From: JAFAGX01 sp963759875 | GTDB taxonomy: Bacteria; Acidobacteriota; Terriglobia; Terriglobales; Acidobacteriaceae | Reading direction: 5' to 3' | DNA: 64,000 nucleotides | Assembly: GCA_963759875.1 (NCBI GenBank) | Contig: CAVXBB010000015.1 | Coordinates: 2,170,001-2,234,000 of the forward strand | Part shown: positions 45,178-53,212 of the stretch, one piece after another | Position numbering within the stretch: position 1 is the first letter of the stretch | How the letters are laid out: each line of letters begins with the position of its first letter | The notes under the pieces: generated by a model | The model's input: the letters and a program-made list of their open reading frames with translations, nothing else | Told to the model about the DNA's origin: nothing | Databases searched by the model: none | Program-made: the position numbers and the translations under genes

Positions 45178-46997
45178 ACTGCAACTCTCCTATGGGGCAC
45201 TCACAATGTAGTCGCCATCGGTTATTTCACCGGGGGGCCGTGCTGGTAATTTGCGGACTGCTGACCATTCTGATTTGTGAACTGCCCTCATCCGCTCAGG
45301 GCTCTCGAGATCAGGTACCTCCCCGACGCTCCACGCAATTCTCCGACGGTTTTGGTATGAACCTTCCCCTGCCTCGCGATCCTCGTCTCTCTTGGAACCG
45401 CCATTGGTGGACCAGCATCTTCGACTCCGGAGTGAAATGGGTCCGGCTTGGCCAGTACGAAAATAGTTCCGAGCAAACCAGTTGGGATTGGGTGGAGCAG
45501 AGTCCAGGCGTATACAGCGTCCGACCGGAAGTGGACGAGGCGATCCGTTCGCTCGTCGACAACGGAGTCAGCATCGAGCTGCAACTCTGTTATGGCAATG
45601 GCCTCTACGAAGGTGACCCTGCGTCGAGACCGAAGCACATTGAGCCAGCCGCGCCCGGAATCGGCGATCAAGACAATCCCGCGCCCGCCATTTTTGATGG
45701 CCTGAAGACCGAAGACGAAGTACAGGGTTTCCTGAATTACACGCGCTTCATGGTGAATCGCTACAAGGACAAAATCAAGTACTGGGAATTTTGGAACGAG
45801 CCCAACATCGGTTACTGGCAACCAAACGTCGAGTCCAAGGAACAACGTGTGGCGAAGGGCCGCGAATACGGAGAGGCTTTATGCCAGGTCGCGGATGTTG
45901 TCCATCAGCTCGATCCGGAGGCAAAAGTGATCTTCGGGGGAACGAGTGAAATCGATTCTGCGTTTGCCTTGTCGGCACTTTCTGAATGTCCATCCAAAGT
46001 TGATGTCATGGCTTATCACACCTATCCCGGGTACGGACGCAACGAGCCGCCCGAGGAACAAGATGCATTGGAGGGTGCGGATTTGTTCCGCGAAGCCGTT
46101 TTGCGTATGCCAGGTGTCCGTAAGGATATCGAATTTTGGGAGAACGAGTGGAATACCATTCCCGGTTGGAAAGACTCTAGCGAATCAGTACAGGCGAAAT
46201 ATCTTCCGCGCTTTTTCCTGCGAGCTCTTGCGCAACACGTTAAGCCATTTTTCTGGGAATTTATCACCGGCACGGACGGCAACGAAGACGATCAGTTTGG
46301 TTTGTTGCACGGCGAGACGTTCGCGGCGAATGCTTTCAAGCCCCGCGAAGCCTACCGCGCCTTCGAGGTGACCTCGGCGTTATTCGGGCAAACCGATGTC
46401 GATCCGACGGCCGATATTCATCTGGATGCACCGCCGCAGTATTCACATGGCCAATTGAGGACCTTTGCATATCGCGACCGCGAGAGCGGAAAACGAATTT
46501 ACGCCGTGTGGCTGGCCCTCCGCTCCGATCCTCGCGATAACTTCGTTCCAACTCAAGCCGAAATATCCATTCCGTACAGTGGCATCACAAATCCCATCCT
46601 GATTGACGTGCGCACGGGGGGCGTCACTCCCCTGTCATGGATCAATCGTGAAAAGCATGACTTGCGCATTCCCCTCAAAGACAGCGTGGTCGCCATTGCC
46701 GACGCTTCTTACTTGGATTGGCACATGTCTCCAGATGCACCCGGCGAGTTAACAGCTGCACTCTCCGGCCACGATGTTCGCCTCAGTTGGAAGAAATACG
46801 GGAATCCTACCCAGTTCGAGATTCAGCGCTCCATCGATTGGGGCGCTTGGGAAAGAATCACCGACTTACCCGCGAGTCAAACGAGCTACACGGGACCTGC
46901 TACCCAAGGGCGACACATCACATATCGCGTTCGTGCAATCAGCCCGGGAAGTTCATCTGCCTGGTCGAACCCCGCCTGGCTTGAGAATGTGAATTGA
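45174..46997 (+). CDS. Clan-A glycoside hydrolase (GH39-like) with C-terminal fibronectin-like domain
   Basis: A 607-residue exported enzyme. The ATG at 45174 overlaps the preceding stop as ATGA and is preferred over 45129. A hydrophobic signal 'GAVLVICGLLTILICEL' comes after about 20 polar residues. The TIM barrel has 'SGVKWVRLGQYENS', the acid/base Glu209 in 'YWEFWNEPNIGYW', 'VMAYHTYPGYG' and likely nucleophile Glu323 or Glu325 in 'EFWENEWN'. The last 85 residues form an Ig/fibronectin III module ('LSGHDVRLSWKKYGN'). GH39 includes xylosidases and iduronidases. It probably acts on oligosaccharides in the envelope. Confidence 0.88.
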   Translation: MNCNSPMGHSQCSRHRLFHRGAVLVICGLLTILICELPSSAQGSRDQVPPRRSTQFSDGFGMNLPLPRDPRLSWNRHWWTSIFDSGVKWVRLGQYENSSEQTSWDWVEQSPGVYSVRPEVDEAIRSLVDNGVSIELQLCYGNGLYEGDPASRPKHIEPAAPGIGDQDNPAPAIFDGLKTEDEVQGFLNYTRFMVNRYKDKIKYWEFWNEPNIGYWQPNVESKEQRVAKGREYGEALCQVADVVHQLDPEAKVIFGGTSEIDSAFALSALSECPSKVDVMAYHTYPGYGRNEPPEEQDALEGADLFREAVLRMPGVRKDIEFWENEWNTIPGWKDSSESVQAKYLPRFFLRALAQHVKPFFWEFITGTDGNEDDQFGLLHGETFAANAFKPREAYRAFEVTSALFGQTDVDPTADIHLDAPPQYSHGQLRTFAYRDRESGKRIYAVWLALRSDPRDNFVPTQAEISIPYSGITNPILIDVRTGGVTPLSWINREKHDLRIPLKDSVVAIADASYLDWHMSPDAPGELTAALSGHDVRLSWKKYGNPTQFEIQRSIDWGAWERITDLPASQTSYTGPATQGRHITYRVRAISPGSSSAWSNPAWLENVN

Positions 46998-47021
46998 TGG
47001 TCAGCGATCGTCTGACACGAC

Positions 47022-48380
47022 ATGGTGACTAATCCGACTAAGGGCACGTCCCAGAGCCTCAGACGAAGCCTAAGCCTGTGGGACCTGATTCTGTATGGCG
47101 TGATCGTTATTCAGCCTACCGCGCCAATGCCGCTTTTTGGGGTGCTTAGCAATCGGGCCCACGGTCACGCAGTTACCGCAATCCTCCTGGCGATGGTAGC
47201 CATGTTGTTCACCGCTATCAGCTATGGTCGAATGGCAAAGGTCTATCCGAGCGCCGGCTCGGCGTTTACATACGTAGGGCAGGAGATCAACCCCGCCCTC
47301 GGTTACATTACGGGATGGAGCATGGCCATGGACTACATGCTCAATCCAATTATTTGCATCATCTGGTGCAGCAAGGCTGCAATGAACTTTGCTCCCCATG
47401 TGCCCTATTGGCTTTTTGCGGTGTTCTTTTTTCTTTTGTTCACGTCGGTGAACTTGCGGGGAATCAAAACGTCAGCGCGCTTGAACATGGGTCTAGCAGC
47501 ATGGATGGGCATCATTATCGCTATCTTTTTCTTGTTTGCAGCCCGTTATGTGTTTCGGAACCCGCTGGAGCACGACGTGATGTTTCTGACGCGGCCGTTT
47601 TATGATCCTGCAACTTTTAATACGCGCGCTGTTTTGGGTGGCACCTCACTCGCTGTACTAACGTATATCGGTTTCGATGGGATTTCAACGCTCTCCGAAG
47701 AAGCTGAGAACCCGCGCCGGAACATTTTGCTTGCAACCGTCCTCACTTGCTTCGTAGTTGGCGTTCTGTCCGCTGTGGAAGTGTACCTGGCGCAGTTGGT
47801 CTGGCCGGCCTCACAACAGTTTCCCGATGCGGACACCGCGTATGTATTTGTGGCAAGACGAGTAGGGGGATCGTGGTTATTCGTGCTGATGAACGCGACC
47901 CTGTTAGTTGCGAATATCGGTTCCGGAATAGGCGCGCAATTAGGTGCCGCGCGCCTGCTTTACGGTATGGGAAGAAGTCAGGCGTTGCCCCGTTCGTTCT
48001 TCGGCGCGATTGACCCCAAACGACACATACCGCGGAACAATGTAATCTTTGTCGGGGTCATTGCAATCATCGGGGCATTTCTTCTGACATACTCGCTCGG
48101 CGCCGAACTGCTCAATTTCGGGGCTCTGATCGCTTTCATCGGAGTTAATGGCGCCGCATTAATGCATTATTATGTACGACAGGAGAACAGGAGACTGGCC
48201 GATTTCTTGATGCCTTTCGCCGGCATGATCATTTGTTTTCTGCTCTGGTTGAACTTAAGCCTGCCTGCAAAAATTGTGGGGATATTCTGGCTCTGTGCCG
48301 GGATAATGTTCGGCGCCTGGAGAACACGGGGTTTTCGGGGCGAGCTGATTAGCTTTGAAGTACCGACCGATGCCGGTTAG
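47022..48380 (+). CDS. APC-family amino acid/amine permease
   Basis: A 452-residue transporter with about twelve helices. The start 'LSLWDLILYGVIVIQPTAPM' corresponds to the unwound first helix. Further marks are 'YPSAGSAFTYVGQEINPALG', 'GWSMAMDYMLNPI', 'YIGFDGISTLSEEAENPRRN' (helix 6 to 7) and 'ARLLYGMGRSQALPRSFFG'. It is the last gene of the glycan locus, 24 bp after the glycosidase. An amino acid permease here is unexpected for sugar uptake. It could import an amino donor for the aminotransferase or an amino-sugar-derived product. Confidence 0.92.
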   Translation: MVTNPTKGTSQSLRRSLSLWDLILYGVIVIQPTAPMPLFGVLSNRAHGHAVTAILLAMVAMLFTAISYGRMAKVYPSAGSAFTYVGQEINPALGYITGWSMAMDYMLNPIICIIWCSKAAMNFAPHVPYWLFAVFFFLLFTSVNLRGIKTSARLNMGLAAWMGIIIAIFFLFAARYVFRNPLEHDVMFLTRPFYDPATFNTRAVLGGTSLAVLTYIGFDGISTLSEEAENPRRNILLATVLTCFVVGVLSAVEVYLAQLVWPASQQFPDADTAYVFVARRVGGSWLFVLMNATLLVANIGSGIGAQLGAARLLYGMGRSQALPRSFFGAIDPKRHIPRNNVIFVGVIAIIGAFLLTYSLGAELLNFGALIAFIGVNGAALMHYYVRQENRRLADFLMPFAGMIICFLLWLNLSLPAKIVGIFWLCAGIMFGAWRTRGFRGELISFEVPTDAG

Positions 48381-48604
48381 GCCATAATCCAGTCATAGAA
48401 CGGGTATGGATTGGGAATTAGCCGCCAGAATTTCAAATTCTTGCTGATGGTCTCGAATTGATCAGCAACGGCAACAGATGAGCCGTACCAGACGGGAACC
48501 TGACGGCATCCGAACTCACGGAAATATCGAGCGATTGCATTCCATATGCGGCTACCACCAGATGGATCACCCGAAGATCGCATTTTGAACGCGGCCGCTA
48601 CCAA
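48377..48604 (-). CDS. Short ORF of unknown function, possibly a C-terminal remnant
   Basis: 75 codons ending 'PNPYPFYDWIMA', overlapping the permease stop by four bases. Its aromatic, evenly mixed composition ('RIWNAIARYFREFG', 'VPVWYGSSVAVADQF') looks protein-like. No family was recognised. A different frame just upstream (48598-48858) ends in 'LPETPAW' at its edge, so a longer frameshifted gene is possible. The rest of 48605-48886 shows nothing clear. Confidence 0.3.
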   Translation of the reverse strand: MVAAAFKMRSSGDPSGGSRIWNAIARYFREFGCRQVPVWYGSSVAVADQFETISKNLKFWRLIPNPYPFYDWIMA

Positions 48605-48886
48605 GCAGGCGTCTCAGGCAGTATAAGGCCACCTTGTTGGGTGAGCGGAAATCTGTTCAGTCCTTTGCTAGTCGAAGCATTCGTACCGGTGCTGCTCATT
48701 CTAAACGCGAGTTGACCACCAGAGTAGCCCGATGAACAAAATCTGCATCGGAGTCCGCAACCAAAGCGGCGTTGGCGGTTTGCCGCGCAACGAGGATGCG
48801 CGGACGAAGTGTAGGCATGAGGGTGCAGCGGGAAGCATACAGCATGTAGAAGGTGCAACGAGAATGTTAGGTGTGCGATGGGGGTA

Positions 48887-49267
48887 TCACTTCACGTACC
48901 AGTCGGAATGCCGCGACCATCGGCTGCAAGAGAGGCACTGGGTTTCAGTCCACAGGTGGAGGCACGCCGGGCAAACTCCTCCCGTATCGAATGTGTTCCA
49001 CTCGTGTCCGCAGGTGCAAAACCATCGGTCTTCTTTGCGGGGCGACCAGCCACAGAGCGGGCACCGGATACGCGGGCCGGATGGATCGTGGCTCTTTTCT
49101 TCAAGCTCGCGATCCAAAACAACAGAGGATTTGCCAACGTCACTCAAGACAGTAGAAATCCCTGCTAGGCGAACAGCCGATCCTGAACCTGTGCGAGTTC
49201 CACGGGTGCGGAGCATTCCTCGCCGTCGTTCGCCACGCGATTCATCCGTGTGCTGATGGGATAGCAC
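48887..49267 (-). CDS. Zinc-ribbon protein, double CxxC type
   Basis: Up to 126 residues; the true start may be a later ATG (near 49216). The last 60 residues are cysteine-rich: 'CPLCGWSPRKEDRWFCTCG', 'GGVCPACLHLWTETQCLSC' and 'SRHSDWYVK'. Four CxC/CxxC knuckles with nearby His suggest two zinc sites. The middle 'SSVVLDRELEEKSHDPSGPR' is charged. Similar small proteins occur widely in Acidobacteriota without a known role. A truncated second copy of its C terminus is found at 52445-52522. Confidence 0.65.
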   Translation of the reverse strand: MLSHQHTDESRGERRRGMLRTRGTRTGSGSAVRLAGISTVLSDVGKSSVVLDRELEEKSHDPSGPRIRCPLCGWSPRKEDRWFCTCGHEWNTFDTGGVCPACLHLWTETQCLSCSRWSRHSDWYVK

Positions 49268-49294
49268 CGCATTCGCCGAGCATCACAGGCGCTC

Positions 49295-50029
49295 TTATTG
49301 CATCGGCTGTCCCGACGCCAGCACTCCTGTGACTGTGCCCCACGGATGGATTTCCGTCTTGACCAAACCCGCTTTGACTGCCGGATCGTCTTGCGTCAAC
49401 TTGGCAGTCCGCTCTGCTCCCACACGGAAAATGGCGACTCCCCGTAGCTCGCCCTGATCGCTGAACGGGAACGGTCCGGCAATGGCCATGTTTCCCTGAT
49501 CTGTCATCTGTTTGACGAAACCATGATGCTGCTTCATCACATCCATAAACTCCGGCGCGTTTGGGTTCCAATGGTCGCCGCGCTTCATCAGAACAAGCGT
49601 GTACTGCTCGAATGAGGGTGGATCGGCTGGATCATGAATGGTGTTCGGGTCAATGAGCCACGGCCCATGAACCTCGGCGGATAGACGACCTGCTTTGACC
49701 GCCGGATCGCTATCGGCCCATTCCTGTACTTGTGCCGCCGAGTCCGCTTGGAACACAAAGATGCCTCGCAGCACCGTGTCATCCATGAATGGCCCGGCGA
49801 TCACAAGTTTGTGTTCGGCAGTCATCTTGCGGATGTTGGCCATGTGCTGTTCCTGAAGCTTTTCACCCGCTTCTTTGCTCAGTTGCGGGGCGTTGGCGGG
49901 ACGATTCAACAGTACGAAGAAGTATTGGACGGGCTCGGCGTTCGGCTGGGTCTGCGCTTGCGCGAAAGCCGTCCCTGCAACCGCGAGGAGGCTGAGCAGA
50001 AAGACATGGCCGAAGATAGTTCTTCTCAT
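49295..50029 (-). CDS. Exported tandem YCII-domain protein
   Basis: A 244-residue protein with a signal peptide ending near 'GTAFAQAQ'. Two YCII-type domains follow. The first has 'YFFVLLNRPANAP', 'LVIAGPFMDD' and 'LRGIFVFQADSAAQVQEWAD-DPAV'; the second has 'YTLVLMKRGDHW', 'MAIAGPFPFSD' and 'LRGVAIFRVGAERTAKLTQ'. Each carries the His and Asp residues ('DDPAVKAG', 'HPWGTV') of the fold. YCII proteins are putative small-molecule enzymes or dye-decolouring-like ferredoxin folds; an exported duplicate is common in this phylum. Function unknown. Confidence 0.85.
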   Translation of the reverse strand: MRRTIFGHVFLLSLLAVAGTAFAQAQTQPNAEPVQYFFVLLNRPANAPQLSKEAGEKLQEQHMANIRKMTAEHKLVIAGPFMDDTVLRGIFVFQADSAAQVQEWADSDPAVKAGRLSAEVHGPWLIDPNTIHDPADPPSFEQYTLVLMKRGDHWNPNAPEFMDVMKQHHGFVKQMTDQGNMAIAGPFPFSDQGELRGVAIFRVGAERTAKLTQDDPAVKAGLVKTEIHPWGTVTGVLASGQPMQ

Positions 50030-50094
50030 ACGTGAAAAACAGGATACACCGATAGACCCCGCTGGAAGATTCTAATCGCCTTGGAAACGCGGAG

Positions 50095-50295
50095 CTAAGA
50101 CGCCCTCGCCAACCGCTGTTCCATAATCTTCTTTGTGCCAATCCGATCCAGTTCCAGGCAAAGTATCCTGAATTTTTCAGAGCGTTCGTGATATTCGCGC
50201 AGTTGAGAAGATGTAATGGATGCTGGCTGTCTGAATGTCTCGATTTGAACGTCAATTAGCAGGCGGTTTTTGTCCCGCCTGCGCGAACGATGCAA
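50095..50295 (-). CDS. Possible small basic protein
   Basis: 66 codons from a TTG at 50295. The C-terminal half 'SSQLREYHERSEKFRILCLE' and 'LDRIGTKKIMEQRLARAS' reads as two amphipathic helices. There is no convincing ribosome binding site and no recognised family, so coding is uncertain. Confidence 0.28.
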   Translation of the reverse strand: MHRSRRRDKNRLLIDVQIETFRQPASITSSQLREYHERSEKFRILCLELDRIGTKKIMEQRLARAS

Positions 50296-50452
50296 GGAGA
50301 GCGAACGTGAGAATGATCCATTTCATGGTGGGCATGATTCCACTACTCCCAGCCGACAACTACGGCACGTATCTACAATCCCCTTAACTCCATTCCTGAC
50401 GCCACGACGGTTTGCAACGACATCGGCGGGTGCGCAGCTAGAAGAGATGCGC

Positions 50453-50881
50453 TCAGTTCGCGTTCAGCGCAAAGTGCTGCACAATCTTCCACTCCCCGCC
50501 AATCTTCTCCATCACGATGAGGTACTGTCCTAGATGAACGACGGAGCCGACAAGCCTCCTCGTTCGCCCTGTCCCATAGGCGAGCGTTCCAGAAGTCTTT
50601 TCCATGCTCGGCTCGATCACCAACGTGCTCCCCTGATCCAATCCCGACTTGACCCACTGCCGAATCGCATCCCGTCCTCTGAAGGTACCGCCATCGCTCA
50701 CCAGCGTGGCGTCCTCGGCGTACAGTGCCACGACTGCATCCGTGTCCTTCGCGTTGTACGCTCTAAGGAATTCGTGCCTCAACTGCACCCCCGGTTCGGG
50801 GCTGGACAGCGGCTTCACCCCCGGCTCCTGTGCCCACGCATTTAAGCTGAACATCAACAGTAGTGCTGCTAGGTTCCTCAT
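50453..50881 (-). CDS. Exported SnoaL-like/DUF4440 (NTF2-fold) protein
   Basis: A 142-residue protein with a signal peptide ending 'LNAWAQE'. The cystatin/NTF2-like fold shows 'LRHEFLRAYNAKDTDAVVAL', 'YAEDATLVSDGGTFRGRDAI', 'QWVKSGLDQG' and 'YLIVMEKIGGEWKIVQHFA'. This is the SgcJ/SnoaL-like scaffold, used as small-molecule isomerase or as a binding pocket. The ligand is unknown. The ATG at 50881 fits the signal. It lies alone between two minus-strand neighbours. Confidence 0.85.
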   Translation of the reverse strand: MRNLAALLLMFSLNAWAQEPGVKPLSSPEPGVQLRHEFLRAYNAKDTDAVVALYAEDATLVSDGGTFRGRDAIRQWVKSGLDQGSTLVIEPSMEKTSGTLAYGTGRTRRLVGSVVHLGQYLIVMEKIGGEWKIVQHFALNAN

Positions 50882-50961
50882 CTGTTCATCTCCAATGCTG
50901 CTTGATCTGGGCGGGGATCACGAACACTCACGGGAAAATGTTAGCAGCGTCGGCTTGATGC

Positions 50962-51225
50962 TCAGACACTCGATCCTACAAACTGGTTGTAGAGCCAAGC
51001 AAAGATCGCACCACCAATAAGACCATCCACCGTTCCGTAGAGAGTCCCGACGATAACCTCTGCAATGCTGCGAATCGCATGGTAGCCGGGGTAGACCGAC
51101 GCCATTGTCTGGAGAAATTGCTGACCATAGCCGCTCCAGATCAAGTTCGCCAGCCCCATGCCCAGCATCGCCAATCCCCACAGGATTCCCGACGCCAAAG
51201 CCAAACCCTTTATGCTGAATTTCAT
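50962..51225 (-). CDS. Small two- to three-helix membrane protein
   Basis: An 87-residue hydrophobic protein: helix 1 'ASGILWGLAMLGMGLANLIW', a polar loop with 'PGYHAIRSIAE', and helices 'VIVGTLYGTVDGLIGGAIFA' and 'WLYNQFVG'. Similar proteins are often labelled phage-holin-like or bacteriophage-type membrane proteins on topology alone; no lysis gene is nearby. The ATG at 51225 is preceded only by weak signals. Function unknown. Confidence 0.7.
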   Translation of the reverse strand: MKFSIKGLALASGILWGLAMLGMGLANLIWSGYGQQFLQTMASVYPGYHAIRSIAEVIVGTLYGTVDGLIGGAIFAWLYNQFVGSSV

Positions 51226-51299
51226 GGCTTGCTTCTTTCGCTAATCTTCAAGACTCGAAAGCCACGTCCGAACGGTTTGGCTAACGAGGTTGTGGGCAT

Positions 51300-51656
51300 C
51301 TAAACATCCTTCAGTTGCTCCTCGGTCATCCCAAAATAGTGCCCCAGTTCATGTATGAGAGTCTGGCGAATTTGATGACGCACTTCGGCCTCGCTTGAGC
51401 AGACCGCCTCAATATTCTTCTGATAAAGCACGATGTGATCCGGTCCTGCGGGGAGGTTGAAGACGCTCCTCTTCGTCGCAGGCACGCCGTGAAAGATGCC
51501 TAGAAGCAGTCGCCTGCGCTGCCCCAGCTTGGGTGGTCGCTGGTTCGCCGGAAAATCTTCAACGAGGATCGCGACGTTCTGGATGCGGCTGCGGAACTCT
51601 TCCGGCAGCGAATCCAAGGTTTCTTCAGCAACGTTGATGAAGTCTTCGCGCTTCAT
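51300..51656 (-). CDS. Zincin-like metallopeptidase (MMP-TTHA0227 type)
   Basis: A 118-residue minimal metalloprotease. It starts 'FINVAEETLDSLPEEFRSRI', has 'NVAILVEDFPANQ', 'LLGIFHGVPATKRS', 'DHIVLYQKNIE' and the zinc motif H102-E103-x2-H106 in 'TLIHELGHYFGM'. This compact single-domain family is widespread. It lies 28 bp downstream of a strongly acidic small protein on the same strand, a neighbour that may be its substrate or inhibitor. Targets are unknown. Confidence 0.92.
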   Translation of the reverse strand: MKREDFINVAEETLDSLPEEFRSRIQNVAILVEDFPANQRPPKLGQRRRLLLGIFHGVPATKRSVFNLPAGPDHIVLYQKNIEAVCSSEAEVRHQIRQTLIHELGHYFGMTEEQLKDV

Positions 51657-51684
51657 CCTTCACCCACGGAAACAAGCGGCACGC

Positions 51685-51867
51685 TCACTCCGAGTAGCCG
51701 TCGTCGGTTTCGTCGCCATCATCGTCATCTTCTTTGCCGTCGTTCTCGTCTTCCTCTTCGTCTTCTTCCTCGTCTGGCTCTTCTCGCAGGAGGACATCGC
51801 CCCCTCGCGCCGAGCGATCCGAAGGGTTTGCGTCGAGGCATTGCGGGAATATTCTGCTCATGTCCAC
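51685..51867 (-). CDS. Small, strongly acidic protein
   Basis: 60 residues from ATG 51867. After a 28-residue ordinary start with 'GGDVLLREEPDEEEDEEE' the rest is almost all Asp/Glu, ending 'DDGDETDDGYSE'. The acidic tail should be unfolded. It precedes the metallopeptidase gene by 28 bp. The repeated GAG/GAT codons could also be a chance low-complexity frame, but the ordered N-terminal part and the pairing support a real gene. Confidence 0.55.
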   Translation of the reverse strand: MDMSRIFPQCLDANPSDRSARGGDVLLREEPDEEEDEEEDENDGKEDDDDGDETDDGYSE

Positions 51868-51974
51868 ATGGTACTCTGTGCCCGTTGGCTAGAGCTGCGG
51901 GTGGTAGTTGCGGACGCTGCCAGGATCAACTGGCCAGGACGAATCGCTTGGTACATCCAGCAGGGGAGGCCACC

Positions 51975-52379
51975 ATGACATCGCGCACAATTTTTCTCAG
52001 CAGGCTGATCGGGCTGTACTGCATTCTGGTCGCGTTATCCATGATGACTCGCAGACAAGCGACCGTGGAGTCAGTAACAGACCTTCTCCACAATCCATCG
52101 ATGATGTTGATCCTCGGCGTAATCACGCTGGCCGCTGGGCTGGCGATGGTTCTTGCGCACAATATCTGGTCGGGAGGTGCGCTGACGGTAATCGTCACCC
52201 TCGTCGGTTGGATAACGCTAGTCAAGAGCCTGTTCTTCTTATTCCTGCCACCAGAGTTAGAAGCAGAGTTTTTTCTCAGACAGCTTCACTACCGACAACT
52301 CTTCTACATGTACACAGCTATTTCGCTCGTCCTCGGCGTCTACCTGACCTATGGCGGATTCAAGTCACGATCCAGTTAG
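51975..52379 (+). CDS. Four-helix membrane protein of unknown function
   Basis: 134 residues from ATG 51975, with AGGGGAGG upstream. Four membrane segments are visible: 'LIGLYCILVALSMM', 'SMMLILGVITLAAGLAMVLA', 'ALTVIVTLVGWITLVKSLFF' and 'YMYTAISLVLGVYLTYGGF'. The loop between helices 3 and 4 is acidic and aromatic ('PPELEAEFFLRQLHYRQLF'). The frame is open further upstream to 51828, but that part is Cys/Arg-rich and unlike protein. No family is recognised. Confidence 0.72.
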   Translation: MTSRTIFLSRLIGLYCILVALSMMTRRQATVESVTDLLHNPSMMLILGVITLAAGLAMVLAHNIWSGGALTVIVTLVGWITLVKSLFFLFLPPELEAEFFLRQLHYRQLFYMYTAISLVLGVYLTYGGFKSRSS

Positions 52380-52444
52380 CCGATATCTCAGCGAGGTTCC
52401 GAATCGGGGTCGTCTCGACTGTTCGAGTAAGCGTCTGTCCCGAT

Positions 52445-52522
52445 TCACTGTGCATACCATTCCGAATGCCGCGACCATCGGCTGCACGAGAGGCACTGCG
52501 TTTCAGTCCACTGGTGCAGGCA
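52445..52522 (-). pseudogene. Fragment of the zinc-ribbon gene
   Basis: About 78 bp read 'CLHQWTETQCLSCSRWSRHS' and 'EWYAQ' plus a stop, nearly identical to the C terminus of the zinc-ribbon protein at 48.9-49.3 kb. Upstream of it the similarity stops and no start is present, so it is a broken copy. The rest of 52380-52615 shows nothing else. Confidence 0.7.
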
Positions 52523-52615
52523 CCCCTTTCCCACTCTTCAGGTCAACAGGATCACTCCGACGGCAGCGACAGTCTGTGACGCCGGACACACACGGACGCT
52601 TTCGTCAATCTGGGA

Positions 52616-53212
52616 TCAGGTAGCAGCGAGCATGCCGCGTGGGAAGAAATCTGCTTTTATTTCGGTCCTGTCGGAACTCATCACGACGGCATCAGATGTT
52701 GTCGCCGCGGCCATTTCTGGTACCTGTGCAGCCGATTGGACTGTAATGCCGTTAGCAGCAACTCCCAAGAGATCGCCCAACCTTTGAAAACGTTCAAACC
52801 ATCTTCGGCTGAGCCGTACATCTTGTGCGGGCGAGATCGCCTGCAAGACTTCGTAATATACGTTCTGAGCCTGCCATAGGTCTGACTTGAAGAGCGGGTA
52901 TTGTGCCAGAAGAAGCAGTGCTTCCAGGGCACCAAGGTTAGTTAAGTCGAACGGATCTTCCACCCACCGTGCCAGCACGATCTCCAGGCGCTCACGGATC
53001 GACGATCCCAGATAGCAGCCCTCAAGGCTGATCCCATCCAGCCTGGCAGTATCCAGAAGTTTTCGAATGCGATCAATATCCAGTCTTTCTTCAGCCAAGC
53101 AGTGTTGAATGGCATTACCGAGCACGAAATCAGCCGATACTTGTAGGATTGCCGGTATCGGTACGTGAAGTTCGGAGAGAAAGCTGATCAGTGAAGCATG
53201 CTGCTTATACAC
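52616..53212 (-). CDS. GH57/DUF3536 C-terminal part, split off by a frameshift
   Basis: About 190 residues continuing the GH57 gene in another frame. Upstream of its formal start the frame reads 'ADIERVYGKVYKQHASLISF', which joins directly to the end of the preceding piece. It goes on with 'SELHVPIPAILQVSADFVLG' and 'NAIQHCLAEERLDIDRIRKL', and 'RWFERFQRLGDLLG' near the end, typical of the helical DUF3536 end of these enzymes. It has no ribosome binding site of its own. It should be read as part of the 53188-55155 gene. Confidence 0.85.
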   Translation of the reverse strand: MYKQHASLISFLSELHVPIPAILQVSADFVLGNAIQHCLAEERLDIDRIRKLLDTARLDGISLEGCYLGSSIRERLEIVLARWVEDPFDLTNLGALEALLLLAQYPLFKSDLWQAQNVYYEVLQAISPAQDVRLSRRWFERFQRLGDLLGVAANGITVQSAAQVPEMAAATTSDAVVMSSDRTEIKADFFPRGMLAAT

